Assembly: GCA_963678705.1 (NCBI GenBank)
Contig: OY783212.1
Span: 11,470,001-11,534,000 of the forward strand
Length of the DNA: 64,000 nt
Reading direction: 5' to 3'
Origin: Panorpa germanica
Lineage: Eukaryota > Arthropoda > Insecta > Mecoptera > Panorpidae
The position numbers and the translations under genes are program-made. Each line of letters starts with the position of its first letter. Position 1 is the first letter of the stretch. The notes beneath the pieces were generated by a model. It saw only the letters and a program-made list of their open reading frames with translations, did not search any database and was not told the DNA's origin. Shown in pieces: positions 11,531-23,023 of the stretch.

Positions 11531-13727
11531 TTAACCTCCACTTTCCTGTGAAACTTCTCCATGGTTAGATAATAAAGCTGTTAATGTTGCATGAGAAGAA
11601 CTTAATAAGCTCTTACATTGCCTCATATTAATACCTCCTGAAGAAGATAATAAATTACTAGAACTAGGACTCAGCTGCGGTAAATGACCGAAACCACCTC
11701 TTGTGTTTAAAGTAGTAACTTCTGATACCATGACGCCATCAGAAGGAGTGGAAGGTGCTGAATCTAACCCAGCTATACTTGGAGGTGTCATAGACATACT
11801 TGAAGTATTATCAGAATCAAAAAAATCTAAAGCATTTGGTAATATAGTGGATATATCACTTCTATTCTCACTAACAAATATTTGTATCTTTTTTAACATA
11901 AAATCTGGTGCTCTAAAGCCTCGTAGTTCACTTAACAGTACATTCGGATTATTTTTATATTCGTCACTTGTAGCCAGCTCTTGAATATCTTCAAGAACCA
12001 TTACATATGATTTCCCTCCCATTAAAGGCATAAGATTATTTTGCGCAAGCCATTCTTTGTCTGCTACATCAGCTGGATATCGAATTAAGTCCGGATGTTT
12101 TGCGTACAATCGACCACGTGATGTTCCTAAGCCTAAAATCTAAAATAAACATGAACATATTTTGAATCATAATATATAGACATACACAATAAAATAATAT
12201 TTACTCTGTTAGCTCGAGAGCCCATAATAAACAAAGTATCAGATCCTAATCTTGCGGGATCCCATTTATAACCTTCCCTTTTAATTAAGAGTCTTGAGGG
12301 AGATTGTGATGAATTTAATAAAAGAACTCTATTTGTGCAACGAGATTTTGATTTTTTATTAGCTGTAGGCAAACTTGCTTCTGACTCGGTATCAGATTCC
12401 TTCCGTTTAGCATTCTAATAAACGTATAAAATTATTATTACGAAAAATTATTTATAATATATGTATTATGACTGATTCGAATAAAAAATTACAATATACC
12501 TGTAGAGCATTTCCTGAATTAATATATCTCAAATGCATGCCCAAGCCATTGCTAGATTCTGAATCACTAAGTTCACAATGCGGTGAACTGGCCCTTGAAG
12601 TAGGACTATGCTGTATTTTAAGAGGATATCGGTATTGCATTTTTGCTTCTTCTAGCATTGAAATGCATAATGTGTGTACCTAATAATATAATAGTTATAA
12701 GATATAAATTTATATAAGTAGTACTGCTCATTCAAATTTATTGCATTTACATTTTCATCAGTAATAACCTCTTCTCCAAGGTTCTCCCGAATGTTTGTTA
12801 CTGCAGGAACAAAATATAACTGGAATAAAGTTTGTTTGAAATATACTGTATTATATTATGTAATTAATCAAAACTTAAAAAAATACAAACCTCAACGTAT
12901 TTTCTTACAACCTGGTTTATTTCTCGAGAAACAGACGCTTGTATATTTTGACGTAAAATTTCTAATGATTTATTTGCATTAGTTACAAGTTCTGAATTTT
13001 GTTGACAATTATTCAGTGGAATAAACATACGACCACCAAACCTTTGGTGCATTGCCAGAAGAACATTATGAGCTGTCTGTCTTGTTACAATTGTACTTCT
13101 CTATAATTAAAAGAAAAATTCTCTTCTTTATAGAGTTCAAGTATATATAACATACTTGTGAAATAATTAACATACAGTCTGATTTTAAACTCAGTGTTTA
13201 TTTTGAAAATAAGTGTACCTAATATTTACAAACACCAAACATTATTTTAATACTTCCTATCATAATCTTGTTTCAAAACTGATTATGCAAATACAGGTAA
13301 TAAGATGAAAATAATGCAAAACAGTAAGTTCAAAATTAAACTATTTATGCAGTGGTGAGATACACCTGCGTTGAGCTAGAAGATCACCTGTTCCATTATA
13401 TCCAGGGTAAGTTTATATAATCTCAAGTGAATGGCATTTCTGTAAACATATTAAACTCAACTCCTGACTAAAACCACTAAGCAACTGCGTATTAAAGATA
13501 GTTTAATGTTAGTAATTTTATCTACATATATAAATATCTATATTTAAAGAAAATATTCTTACATTTGTGTTTGTATTTACACTATTTTGAATTTGCACAG
13601 TACGATTGTATGTACTACCAGAACCAGCAGGAGCTGGAATTTGCCAAGATCCATTTGAATCTTCAGACGAAGAGTTTTGTTGTAAGGCATCCGCAGTATT
13701 TGTTTTCCAATTCCTTTGGATAACCAT
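11531..13727 (-). CDS. DNTTIP1: Deoxynucleotidyltransferase terminal-interacting protein 1 (MiDAC subunit)
   Basis: Six exons: 13727-13563, 13100-12891, 12819-12751, 12679-12500, 12414-12205 and 12139-11531. All junctions are phase 0, giving 480 residues. The family is a nuclear scaffold that dimerises and recruits HDAC1/2 and MIDEAS in the mitotic histone deacetylase complex MiDAC. Diagnostic stretches are KWDPARLGSDTLFIMGSRAN, GLGTSRGRLYAKHPDLIRYP and a MGGKSYVMVLEDIQELATSD block, which match the conserved C-terminal DNA-binding half of vertebrate DNTTIP1. Exon 2 (FGGRMFIPLN ... VSREINQVVRKYVE) fits the dimerisation region. The protein is longer than the roughly 330-residue human form, mainly because of a Ser-rich tail of about 100 residues after the conserved domain. 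The start at 13727 has a good AAAATGG context; an in-frame ATG 18 codons upstream is the alternative. Confidence 0.9.
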
Positions 13728-14232
13728 TTTATGTTTCCTGTTATGATTTCTAAGACTTGTTGCAGATATTGTGTTATACACAATCTGTATTTTCTCTATT
13801 GCGGTAAATGTCCAAATTCACATTCACAAATTATACAAAACATAAATAAACAAAATTTAAATAATACAATTTCACTGACAATACTCTTTTATTCACTTTT
13901 TTTAATGCCGAATCTGTGTGTCAAACTTAGTAATCGAGATCCTAGAGTTGCCAGAGATGGTCTATATTTAAAATTAATATATTTTTAGAATCTACTACAG
14001 CAGGTTCCATAAATAAAATATGAAAACTCAAATATAAAAAATTACTTAATCAATATTAATGAATGATTATCAAATATTAAGAGTTACATATTTTCTTAAT
14101 TAGAAATCTTTTACGTTAAGTATGACCCTTACCATAAAATCTTTTCTAAAATGCATATTAAACTAAGAACTCATGAAAATGAAAAATGTCCTACATTTAA
14201 ATTTGAACAAAACTGAAACTCATGTAACGAAT
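13728..14232. other. Upstream flank of DNTTIP1
   Basis: Holds the presumed DNTTIP1 promoter and 5' leader. Nothing specific was recognised apart from AT-rich sequence up to the repeat that begins at 14233. Confidence 0.4.
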
Positions 14233-14726
14233 GGGCTTGTGAACTCATTTTTAGAGTAGTGTTTTTCATTTTCTATTGAAATAAACTTTATTATATGTAT
14301 ATTGACGTTTTTATTTATTTAAATATCCAAAAGTTGACGGAGTTTATAGCTATATGGAATTTAAATTTCAGTTTTGCCGCATGTTTTAGCTAGGCATAAG
14401 ACGTCACAGAAGAAATAAGTAATTAGAGATTATTTTTCCTTTTCCACAATCATCGTAATATAATTCTTGATGAAACACACAACCAGCTGTTAGTAGTAAA
14501 TACACACACTCGTATGCGTCTCTGTTGTATAAAAGAGATGGCAAGTCTGTGCACATGACGCATTGGAATTTTCTTTAATAATTATAGACAAAATGCCTTT
14601 CTTACTCGTCAATATATCTCCTAAAATATAAGGAGTTGTATAGAAATGACATTTGAGGTCCTGGTAGTCAACTTTATCAATATATAGTACAGTTTTATAG
14701 AAATTAAGTCATGGTTTTCATAAGCC
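14233..14726 (+). mobile_element. MITE family A, copy 1
   Basis: A non-coding element of about 494 bp with imperfect terminal inverted repeats (GGGCTTGTGAACTCA at the left; the right end, reverse-complemented, begins GGCTTATGAAAA). Internal blocks such as CCAAAAGTTGACGGAGTT, AGTTTTGCCGCATGTTTTAG and ATATAGTACAGTTTTATAGA recur in the copies at 25952-26425 and 36188-36808. It is the probable product of an unidentified DNA transposon. Confidence 0.75.
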
Positions 14727-15186
14727 AATTTAATTAGTTTTGTCAAATGATTATGGTTTTTAATTAAATGTAGGCTATAAGTATTTAGGCTATAATAAAA
14801 AAAAAAGCAAATCTTTGGAAATTATATTTTTATAGTATACCAATAATCAAAATGCTTTTTATAATTAAGAAAACAACATATTATTTACCAAATACTGCTT
14901 GTATTTTACTTCATTATACAGTGTACACGAGATCAATTAAAAATATTTTACATATACATAAACATATGTATAAATATATATATCTATAAGTTACAACTAC
15001 GTAAATAGTGATATCAATAGTCATTAATCTATAAAATTTATTATATTATTTATATTAAAATATTTTCACATAATTTGAAAACAAAACACTTAAATCTTAT
15101 CGTATCCTAAACATATATTTTAACAAAAATATTTTTTAAATGATCTACTGCCTAATCACAAAAAGCTGTAAAAATAAATTGCTTGA

Positions 15187-17204
15187 TTAATCCTTTTTTT
15201 CGTATCCTCGTTCCCAAACGAAATCAGGGGGCTTAATATCATCTTTATAGAAAAACGGTTTATTTGAAAACATGTAACAACCGTGTTTATTAGGATATAG
15301 TTGTTGCTTTTTTTGTGTATTGCCATCAACGTTATTGAACAAAAATTTCCCAATTTCATTATTTGTATCTGGACGAAAAACATTTTTTGATTTTTTATTT
15401 GTTGAAGGGTTTGATTCTGTTAAACCTTTGGTAAAGTTGCTTGTTTGCTCTTTGTGATCTTTCTCATTCGGCAATGTTAATTTCTCAACTTTATTTAATT
15501 CTTTCTGCAAGTTGATTGACTGACGTACAATGTGAGGGGGCACCTTGATATTTTTAATAGCTTGATCAATAAAAGAATTCAGATATCCTGTAGAGAACAT
15601 TAAAATATGATCATAATGGATGTTTTGATCTACATTTGAATTAAATTCTAACGTAACTTTAGTCGGATTTATCATTTTTTTGAAAATCAAGTTGAAATCA
15701 ACGAGTTGTTCACTTCTATTTTCGATTTTTTTCTCATTTTTCTCTAAGTTCTTAATGTATTGAATTTCTTTGTCAACATTCAAAACTTTTATTTTAGAAA
15801 AATGCAAAAGTTTATCATTATTCATTAAGTTTGCATACCCAACATATCTATATTTTTTAATTTCCTTTACATTTAAATCGTCATCTTCACTTTCACTATC
15901 AGCAACAGCGTCTAAACCTTCTTCTACTAACTCTAGGTTCAATATATCTTTGAATATCATTTTAATTAAAATATGAACTTTATCATACCATTGCTCACGG
16001 ATATTATTATGTGGTACTTCTTTTTCGGTTGAATCATTCATCAAATATTTTAAATGGTCTCCAAATTCTATGGTTATTATAGTCGCATGCATTCTACTTT
16101 CAGACGCAGGCTTTTCTTCAAACAATTGAATTAATAGATTACAATCATTAATCGAATGGTCTTTAAAAATGGTTACCCCAAGATTACAGAAGTTTTTAAA
16201 CATATTGACAATTGATTGGTTTGCGCAACTTGTAATATTATAATGAAGTTCAAAAGGGTCTTGCACCGTCAGAAAACCTCGTAATTTCTGACATATTATA
16301 TTTGAATTAACATAGGCGTTTTTAAATATGTCTGGAAGAGTCTTAGGAGACTGAAACATTTCTTTGAAATGCGTTGTTCCAGAAAAAAGACTAATTAGTT
16401 TTCTTTCATAATCAAATGATGTAAAATACTCAAAAAAGCCTAAAAGTAATTCAGAAACATTTTGAGTGTTCTGTGTTTTAGGTAAAAGTGATTTATCATT
16501 ATTAAATCCGGCATTGCAGCCTGCTTCTATACGTTTTGTATCTGTTTGTATCTCACAAACAGATGGTAAAATTGGTTTTTGTAGTTGCTGCAAATAAAAC
16601 ACAACCATCATCGCAAGTGCATAGCTTGTTAATTTTTTCGATCCTCCAAATCCATGTTGCTTAGCCCAGTATTTGATTATCATAATTAAAGGTTTTACAC
16701 GTTCATCAATACTTATGAAATATTTCAGCAGTTCAGAATTATATACCCCTAAACGATTTTTGAACGTGATATCGCAATTAAGTTCAGTTGGTACATGGTA
16801 CAATCTTACAATTGGAGTTGAACATATTACTGATTCCACAGCATCGAATTTCGTAGTATCGGTTCTAAGTATACTACAAACATCTCGTACATAATCTATA
16901 GATTCCTGAACTGTTATTTCTGGTTTGTTTTCTAAACCCACAAATATATCTATGTCACTAGTATTTAAGCCAAGTCCTGCAGCCATGGACCCGAAAAAAA
17001 ACAACTCACATTGGAAATGCCTTTTAATGATTTTCTCAAAATCCTCTTTCACTTCTAATTTTTTCTTTTCCAGTTTTGTTTCTGATTCTTGAATACACTC
17101 CAAAAATTTCGAAATTTGCTGTCCAAAGTTAGTCGCTGGTTTTAAAATATTTAGTAAATCTTTGTGCATTTTTTCACTGAGGTCTTCTTTTGTTAAATCT
17201 TCAT
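15187..17204 (-). CDS. Second TUT1 catalytic exon: alternative terminal exon or intronless paralogue
   Basis: A continuous frame from an acceptor-like TTTAAG at 17206-17205 to a stop at 15187. Read as its own gene it starts at ATG 17169 (660 residues). Read as an exon it begins in phase 1, the phase of the TUT1 RRM exon donor, giving 789 residues with the shared finger and RRM. It keeps FGSMAAGLGLNTSDIDIF and LNCDITFKN, so all three catalytic aspartates are present, and the LTSYALAMMVVFYLQQLQKP central-domain helix. At the nucleobase position it reads DPFELHYNIT, with Tyr310 (660-residue numbering) in place of the UTP-selecting His. No zinc-finger or RRM exon lies between it and the first copy. 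Catalytic in appearance, but nucleotide preference is uncertain. AATAAA at about 17295 on this strand could end the first transcript. Confidence 0.8.
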
Positions 17205-17402
17205 CTTAAAAAAAAAAAGTGCAACCCATTTTATATAAATAACTCATATTTTAAATTACATAATTTACTTTTTAATTTTAACAATAATTACTAATTTATT
17301 TTATAAAAATAATTGTCTAATAAACTAATCACAATAATATTAAAATATAAATAAAATCTAAAAAGTATTCTACAGTTATAAACATAATATATAAATGATA
17401 TT

Positions 17403-20400
17403 TTATGAATCTTTTACAGAAGTTGAAATAAGTTGATTGTTTTCCACATCAGTTATATCTTTGTCGTCTGAAATGTTTTTAACATGTCGAATTAAAGCTG
17501 CCTCAAACGGACTCATTTCATTTTGACTTAGTGGCTGCTTTAGTTTCATTATTTCTTGATTAATTAAAGTCTGAATTTTTTTTAAGCAATATTGAGAAAC
17601 TTGTAAGAAGTTTGTTTTATTTGAATCATCATTATTTAACAAACGTAATAATATTCTTGTAGGGTTTACAAATTTTATTATAGTTAAATTAAAATTTATT
17701 ATAGATTTACAATCATCGGAATTTTGAACCAAACATGTAAGAAGTTCTTCAGATATCTTTTTTTCTTTCTGTATACATATTGAACCACCAAGAAAATCTT
17801 TATTAATTTTTCGTCTATTATTCCATACGGGTGTTTGTCCAGTACATAAATAAGTATTAGACTCATATATATTCCGGTCATGGACATCAGCTTGCCCTTC
17901 GACACGCTGTGTTTTGTTATCAGGACTTTTATTAATGAAATTTGTTTTTATAAATAATATATCCGTTAAAATGTTAAGTACATATTCTTCGACTTTGTTG
18001 AACCAAATTTTTAATAATTGATCGTCTCTATTTTCATCTGGAATTTTGAAGTGTTCTAAATAGCTTAAATGATTTCCTACAGCTACTACTATTTCACAAG
18101 TATTTTTAGGTATTTTTATTTTAGGTGCTCTCTTAAAAAGATTTATAAGGTTAGGTTTGGAATTTAACGTACTTTCCATATTATCTTTAGTATGTTTACA
18201 ACAATTCTGAAATTCTGTTAATAGCTTAAGAGACACATTCGATGTTAAATTATGACCTAATTCGAACGGATCTTGTAGTACCAATGAAGACTTATTTCTA
18301 AGCACATCTCCAGATTTTAATAAATGAGATTTATATTGGTGCAATTCACTTGGAACGGAATCTGCATTATCAAAAAGCCCTCTTGAATAACACTTTCCAG
18401 CGAAAGGACTGATGACTCGCAAACTGTACTCAAATTTAAAATAGAAATCATAAAAACCAGATAACAACTGACTAACAGATTGAGTATTAGTTACCGGAGG
18501 TAATACCGATGTATCTTTACAAAACCCGCAGTTCCAACCCTCTTCAATAAGTTCAACTTCAGGAAAATTTTGTAAAAACATAATTGTAGGTAAAATTGGT
18601 TGTTCTAATTGTTGTAAATAAAACAGTATTAGTATGACCAGTGCATAATTCGTTATCTTTCCTGATCCTGCTAATTTATTATAAGCAGCCCAATATTTAA
18701 TTATCATTACAAGTGGTTTTATTCTGGGATCCAGTGATATCAAAAATGTAAGAAGCTGGCTGTTGTACACACCAAAGAAGTTTTTAAAATTGACATCACA
18801 ACTGATATTACTTTCCTTATGTACACATTTTACTATAGGCGTCTTTGCTGATACTATTGCAATTATTTTTGTAAATTTTCTGCTCCGGTGTAACATTTTT
18901 TTTGCTTTCTGAGCGTTAGCAGCAGCCTCCTCATGTGTTCCCTTTTGCCGTATTGGTAACAATTCAACAAAAATATCAATATCACAATTTCGGAACCCTA
19001 ACCCAGTAACAGAAGATCCAAAACTATGCACTTTACAATTAAAATTAGTTTGTAATACAAATTCTAGCTCGCATTTAACATTCTCAAATTTTTGAATTGC
19101 TATATCTTCAGGATCTTGAATAAAATCTATTAGTATTTTGATTTGTTGGTCGAAATCTTCCGAAGATTTTAACTTTGTTATTATATCTTTATGCAATGTA
19201 TCAGCATCTCTCGTCTCTTGCACTAATTTTTGTGCTTTATTAACTTGAAAAGAAAAAATTATTGTTAATTTTTCTTATTCTTCTTTTCAAAAACTTCAAA
19301 TAATATTAGCCCTTTTCCACGAAATATATTAGAAAAAACTTCACAATAAAAGCTACATGCGTATTAATTATCCCATAATAATTCACCATAGACTTATGTC
19401 TTTAAGAATAAAAAGACAATATTATTCTAATATTTGTCTTTACAACCGCATAACAGTCTAGACAAAGAAATAGCTTATAATTTTAATATTATTGTGAGAA
19501 ATAACTTCGTTTATATTGAACGCTATACTTCCAAATTAATTATGTTCATTTACTAATATTACATATAATATAAAAAAGGAAGATAATTGATAAGAAACAC
19601 TAATATCAAACTTAATATCATTATTTCGATATGATCACTATTATTCCGTGCAGACAATAAAAAAACAATTAACATATTACATCTATCTTTACAATAAAAT
19701 GTATGGTTCGATTTACGGTATTTCGGGTACAATATTAAACTCTGTAGTAAATAGTCAACATTATTGTTAGGATTATAGAAGAACTCATTTGTTAATATAT
19801 ATTTCGCAAGTAAGAATATTTAAGCATTAGTACGCCGTAAAAACATAAGAAAATAACCAATAATTTACAAACCTGATACTTGTTGATTTGAAGAAATTGA
19901 AGCGGATGTAATATTTAACTTCCTTCCTTTAAAGTAAATATTATTCCTAGTCAAGTGCCGAACAGGCTCACCGTTTTGATATTGAATTTTTAATGTCTTG
20001 TTACCATTAAAAAAGAAGTAATTTACTATTTCTCCATAGTTTACAAAGAAATTCATTACATCTCGAGGAGAGGCTCGATAGTCATATCCTGGTGAAAAAA
20101 TAGCACCAATTTTTTAATTACTTTCAGTGTTTATATATTTGTCTTTATATACAATTATTATTTAAACTGTGTTCGATTGAGAGATCATATACTTCACATA
20201 CGTATATGCCGTACTGTCTTTAATTTCCACAACGTTCAATTTTTGGTGGATAAATAGGATTACAGGATAGATTCGTTTAACACAATATCAATATGTATTG
20301 ATATATCTTATGCAACTTCTCAAAAATGTATATAAAAAAGAAACTTTAATATTAAAAAAAACTAGATTATTCTTTAAGAAATAAAGTATTAAATAAAATT

Positions 20401-21158
20401 AAAAAATAAAGAAAATTCGTTTAGTATTCGTTAAAAAAAAAAAAAATGAAAAGACAAGGTAAAAAAAGTTAACATGAATTAAATTATTTCCGAATTACAT
20501 AAATTTCCCCCTAAACTTATTTAATAAAAACTATTAGGGTTTAAATTATTGACTAATTTTCTTGTTTTAAATGCGCAAATTAAAATAAAATACAAACATA
20601 ATTTTATATAAATATTGAGTAATTACGAAAAATTTCTATAAACGAGATTAGGATCTTTTTTTAAATTATATTAGGTCTGGATATTATTTTTCAAATTCTA
20701 TTAGCATGTGATATCAGTTGAGCGCCTCGTATCTATATAAGTGCAAATTGCAACATATTTCATCATTTTCTTCATAACAAGATCTTTTGTTGATAAAAAA
20801 ACTGTATGCAAGTTTATTTTTTAAATATTGTGTTTAAAGTCTCCTAAGGGTCCCTACAAATTTAAATTAAATTTTGCACTTTTTTTCTACTTGTAATGAT
20901 GACGAAAAGTGAAAAAAAAACACGACTTCCAATAAACTTAAAAATAATTAATGTTAATCGGATCATGCTTTAAAAAGAAACTTTTTATAAATTATAATTT
21001 TAAAGTAAAATAAAACACATACCTTTGATAATAATAGTATTATTTCGACTATCGTTCAGTTCCACATTACGCTTATGTTTCTTTCCAAGAATGTGGGATA
21101 CAAAAGATGCTTCGTCAAGTTCACATTTACAAAGTTCACAAACCTTATTAGGTGCCAT
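17403..21158 (-). CDS. TUT1: U6 snRNA-type terminal uridylyltransferase (zinc finger-RRM-nucleotidyltransferase)
   Basis: Exons 21158-21023, 20088-19873 and 19243-17403, both junctions in phase 1; 730 residues. TUT1 (Star-PAP) adds uridines to the U6 snRNA 3' end in the nucleus and can polyadenylate some mRNAs. Exon 1 is a matrin-type C2H2 finger (CELCKCELD ... SHILGKKHKR). Exon 2 is one RRM (MNFFVNYGEIVNYFF ... YFKGRKLNI). Exon 3 holds the catalytic core: FGSSVTGLGFRNCDIDIF (GS motif and first two Asp), ISCDVNFKN (third Asp), and LQDPFELGHNLTSN with His448, the residue that in Cid1 and human TUT1 favours UTP. The tail resembles the KA1-like end of vertebrate TUT1. A second catalytic exon follows only about 200 bp downstream. 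The insect protein lacks the long Pro/Ser insertion of human TUT1. Confidence 0.9.
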
Positions 21159-21746
21159 TATTTATACGTTGGAATTGTAGTAAGTTGATAATTTTTTTAA
21201 TTTTAACTTGAGTTGTAGATAACAATTTCTGAAAAATATATAGAATTGCAATAAAAAGATAACCAGATAAAACATAAATACAAAGGGGAATCCCAATTTT
21301 AAAAATTATATTATGACACGTATTTTTAAATAGAAGCAATATCAATTGAAAAACAATTAGTGAAGTGTTATTTAAATCAGGCGCTGTACCACCGGAGTGG
21401 TGCACATTGAGTGATTAAATATTACAGACGCAGAACTTGCAAATAACTTCGGTGGGCTGTACATATATTTTAATTGCTTGTGTAGCAATTTGTTAGAAGA
21501 TCATAAATTATTTGCAGTTTGCTCTTCTTGAAATGAAGACATGAATAAATAAAATATAAATTTGTAAACTAAAGGTAACTACAAAATGTTAATTACTCAT
21601 GTCATTAACTGATTATTAATATATATTATTTACAAATTCCATGTGAAAGTGTTTATGCATTCAACATCCCTAAGAATAGAAAAATCTAAATCTTTAGGTT
21701 TCACAAAATATATGCTATATGCTTTTTATATGTTTAAAGATAGTTT
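21159..21746. other. Gap between TUT1 and TRPT1
   Basis: 588 bp that must hold the TRPT1 3'UTR and the TUT1 promoter, since both genes run on the minus strand. No further exons or repeats are recognised. Confidence 0.4.
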
Positions 21747-22439
21747 TTATATTAAATGAGCATTGGTTTTTGAGAAAGAGAAATACTGCAAATATTTTAT
21801 ACCTGTTAATGAACACCTATTACATATCTTACTTTTAGAAACATCAACAACTTTTAAAAAGTATTTAGGAGGTATAACGCCTTGTTCGTCACCTGGGCTT
21901 AGAATAACATCATTTTCGGATTTAAAAAACTTTAAACCATCACGTAAAGCTAATTCTACATTAATATAAATATCAATTTGACAATCATTTCTCATTCCAC
22001 TAACAATAGCATTAGTCTGTCCATTTAAGCCTTGAGCAAAATGTATGTGATTTCTTCGCATACGACTTAAACCATTTTGCTGAATACTATCCCAATTCCT
22101 AACATATGTCCCATGAACTACAATAGGGGCTTCTGAAGAATTAGTTATTTCAACAAGACTCTGAGATGAAACATTATTTATCGAATGACCTTGGTTTGCT
22201 TTAATTTCCAATACGCCACTAGTACTATTCTTTCGAAGACAAAAACGTCGCTTATCGTTCTTTTCAACTACTCGAATAATATCATCTATATTGTATTTTG
22301 ATTTTACAGAAGAATGATTTAATATAGAACTAACAGCTACATAACCATCAGCATCTATATTCAAACCCTCTTTAACAGCTCCATGACGCAGTAGCCATGA
22401 CAATAATTTACTCAGTGATATATCTGATTTATTCTGCAT
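21747..22439 (-). CDS. TRPT1: tRNA 2'-phosphotransferase (KptA/Tpt1 family)
   Basis: Single coding exon of 230 residues. The enzyme moves the 2'-phosphate left at a tRNA splice junction onto NAD+, giving ADP-ribose 1'',2''-cyclic phosphate and mature tRNA. The expected motifs are in order: SKLLSWLLRHGA at residues 10-21, the DGYVAVSSIL winged-helix segment, KRRFCLR, NQGHS, VVHGTYVRNWDSI, MRRNHIHFA and the ADP-ribose region ending VIPPKYFLKVVDV. The Arg-His-Arg-Arg catalytic set therefore looks intact. I start at the ATG at 22439. The frame is open to 22577, but TTTATTGCAG sits immediately before this ATG, so the upstream part is probably a 5'UTR intron. It diverges from UBOX5 across about 580 bp. 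Confidence 0.9.
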   Translation of the reverse strand: MQNKSDISLSKLLSWLLRHGAVKEGLNIDADGYVAVSSILNHSSVKSKYNIDDIIRVVEKNDKRRFCLRKNSTSGVLEIKANQGHSINNVSSQSLVEITNSSEAPIVVHGTYVRNWDSIQQNGLSRMRRNHIHFAQGLNGQTNAIVSGMRNDCQIDIYINVELALRDGLKFFKSENDVILSPGDEQGVIPPKYFLKVVDVSKSKICNRCSLTGIKYLQYFSFSKTNAHLI

Positions 22440-23023
22440 ACTGCAATAAACGAATATTGTCAGATCCAAAAAAAATATATATGTATAAATTTTGTACCGC
22501 AAATTAAAAAGCAGCTTTAATGTAATTGTTAAATAAATGCGAAAAGGCTTACCTTCTGTTAAAACGTACATATACATAGGTACAATCCGTTTTAAATTTT
22601 TACAAATACCTAAAATATTTTCGAATATAAATTAAACCAGATTTTTTCACTACCTAATAAAATAACAAGTTAAATATGTTTATTTCTTTAGAACAAAATA
22701 ACCCGTGGTAGAGGTAGAAGTCCGTAGAAAATATGACACAATATGACAAAATAGTAATGGCTACAGTTTTGGTTTTCTCCGATCTCTCCAGATGTCTCCA
22801 GATATATTAGTTTCTAAAGTGATTCCAGAGTACCAACCAATAAAAGATCATGCCACAGTTTATGACAGTTTATGATCGTGGTTTTTTGTTACCGAGGCAT
22901 GTTATTAAAGTCAACAAAAACAAATGTCATATTTACAATTTTATTTGTGATTCTTTGCAGTGTAATTAATGGCAATTAACTCAAATTTTATTTTTAAAAG
23001 TGTAGTACCAATTGTTATTAAAA
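22440..23023. promoter_or_regulatory. Divergent promoter region of TRPT1 and UBOX5
   Basis: The initiator codons of two head-to-head genes lie 584 bp apart. The segment contains a likely 5'UTR intron acceptor for TRPT1 and is AT-rich with no obvious TATA box placed for either gene. Shared promoter use is inferred from geometry only. Confidence 0.4.

Noticed and set aside
12468..12683. Plus-strand frame opposite DNTTIP1 exon 4
   Set aside because: It is antisense to a phase-consistent, family-matching exon.
22440..22577. N-terminal extension of TRPT1 to an upstream ATG
   Set aside because: The added 46 residues are hydrophobic and unlike the family, and a clear acceptor (TTTATTGCAG) stands directly before the conserved start at 22439.
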